Assembly: GCF_051297175.1 (NCBI RefSeq)
Contig: NZ_JBINNY010000001.1
Coordinates: forward strand, 1,922,001-1,986,000
Origin: Dryocola sp051297175
GTDB taxonomy: Bacteria; Pseudomonadota; Gammaproteobacteria; Enterobacterales; Enterobacteriaceae
Length of the DNA stretch: 64,000 nucleotides
Direction of reading: 5' to 3'
Below, piece after piece: positions 63,205 to 64,000 of the stretch; position 1 is the stretch's first letter, and each line of letters opens with the position of its first letter. The translations under genes were made by a program, and so were the position numbers. The notes below the pieces were generated by a model, which saw only the letters and a program-made list of their open reading frames with translations, did no database searches and had not been told where the DNA came from.

Positions 63205-64000
63205 ATGTTACATAAAAACACACTTCTTTTCGCTGGTTTTTCAGCCGCCCTTTGGGGTGCCGCAGTGATGCCAACGCAGGCCGCCGTAGTGGCTTCTATC
63301 AAACCTCTCGGGTTTATTGCTTCGGCTATTGCCGAGGGCGTCACAACCACGGAGGTTCTGCTTCCAGATGGCGCTTCCGAGCATGATTATTCACTTCGCC
63401 CTTCCGATGTAAAACGCTTACAGGGCGCGGACTTAGTAGTATGGGTTGGCCCAGAAATGGAAGCCTTCATGCAGAAGTCCGTAGGGCAATTACCTCAACA
63501 AAAACAAGTGACGCTCGCAGCGTTGGCGGGTGTGAAACCGCTGCTCATGAAAGGCGATGAGGATGACGAGCACGAGCACGCGGGTCATGACCATTCAGCA
63601 GAAAATAGTGATGCAGATCACCACCACGGTGAATACAACATGCATATCTGGCTCTCGCCGGAGATAGCGCGCCTGTCGGCGGTTGCAATCCACGATAAAT
63701 TAGTGGAACTTATGCCCGAAAATAGAACCCAACTTGACGCCAATCTGCAGAAATTCGAGTCAGGCTTATCCAGCACTGATAAGCAGCTTGGTACCGTGCT
63801 CGCACCGCTGAAAGGTAAAGGGTATTTCGTTTTTCACGACGCCTATGGCTACTTTGAAAAACACTACGGACTGACGCCGCTTGGCCATTTTACCGTCAAC
63901 CCTGAGATCCAGCCCGGTGCGCAGCGTTTACATGAAATCAGAACACAGTTGGTTGAGCAAAAGGCGGTCTGCGTTTTTGCTGAGCCACAGTTCAGGCCAG
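63205..64000 (+). CDS. znuA: ZnuA, periplasmic zinc-binding protein (cut by window end)
   Basis: The open frame runs to the window end (265 codons). It has a signal peptide (MLHKNTLLFAGFSAALWG ... AAV), zinc-site residues in ASEHDYSLRPSD and MHIWLSPE, a His/Asp/Glu-rich loop (DEDDEHEHAGHDH, then DADHHHG) and FHDAYGYFE. It delivers zinc to ZnuBC. An in-frame ATG at 63190 would add five residues. Confidence 0.96.
   Translation, partial: MLHKNTLLFAGFSAALWGAAVMPTQAAVVASIKPLGFIASAIAEGVTTTEVLLPDGASEHDYSLRPSDVKRLQGADLVVWVGPEMEAFMQKSVGQLPQQKQVTLAALAGVKPLLMKGDEDDEHEHAGHDHSAENSDADHHHGEYNMHIWLSPEIARLSAVAIHDKLVELMPENRTQLDANLQKFESGLSSTDKQLGTVLAPLKGKGYFVFHDAYGYFEKHYGLTPLGHFTVNPEIQPGAQRLHEIRTQLVEQKAVCVFAEPQFRP

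Noticed and set aside
1..64000. tRNA or rRNA genes
   Set aside because: I saw no cloverleaf, no T-loop GGTTCGAATCC-type sequence and no rRNA segment in the intergenic regions.

Overview
The window is chromosomal DNA from a member of the Enterobacteriaceae, most like the Enterobacter/Lelliottia/Leclercia group. The evidence is E. coli-like gene order (tar-tap-cheRBYZ-flhBAE, argS-yecM, cutC, cmoBA-yecN-yecE-yecD, aspS-nudB-yebC-ruvCAB-znuBCA), several ERIC elements, and many short REP-like palindromes of a type common in Enterobacter-like genomes. Genus cannot be fixed from this sequence alone.

Layout. (1) 1-28,216 is the distal part of a type VI secretion (T6SS) cluster, all on the + strand: tssC (3' part), tssK, tssL, an OmpA-domain gene, a shrunken hcp relic, a first vgrG with an effector/immunity block, PAAR, an unknown membrane protein, tssM, tssF, tssG, tssJ, a second vgrG with a DUF4123 adaptor, a DUF3304 pair and a Tle1/DUF2235-like protein. 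It ends in a relic of another tssJ. tssA, tssB, tssE, tssH and an intact hcp are not in the window. (2) 28,344-38,479 is a chemotaxis/flagellar export block headed by a FliA (sigma-28) promoter: tar, tap, cheR, cheB, cheY, cheZ, then flhB, flhA, flhE. (3) 38,480-43,124 is accessory: a GPH/MFS transporter gene split by an amber codon, a GH105 unsaturated-glycuronyl hydrolase, a seven-unit tandem palindromic repeat and an LpxA paralogue. (4) 43,125-64,000 is conserved backbone: torZ/torY (TMAO/S- or N-oxide respiration), argS, yecM, a MalY/PatB-type C-S lyase, cutC, a possible 30-residue small protein, cmoB/cmoA, yecN, yecE, yecD, aspS, nudB, yebC, ruvC, ruvA, ruvB and the zinc uptake genes znuB, znuC and znuA (cut by the window end), with a Zur operator between znuC and znuA.

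How it works together. The T6SS structural genes encode baseplate (TssK, F, G), membrane complex (TssJ, L, M) and sheath (TssC) parts. Two VgrG spikes share a core but differ at the C-terminal tail, and each heads its own cargo. VgrG-1 precedes a 971-residue protein that appears to combine a cysteine amidase domain, an M23-like domain and a GH73 glucosaminidase, flanked by small exported proteins that are candidate immunity factors. VgrG-2 precedes a DUF4123 adaptor and a Tle1-like protein whose expected nucleophile serine is an aspartate. This T6SS region is the most novel part: it contains decayed immunity genes, an hcp relic, a tssJ relic and AT-rich effector segments, all consistent with repeated module exchange.
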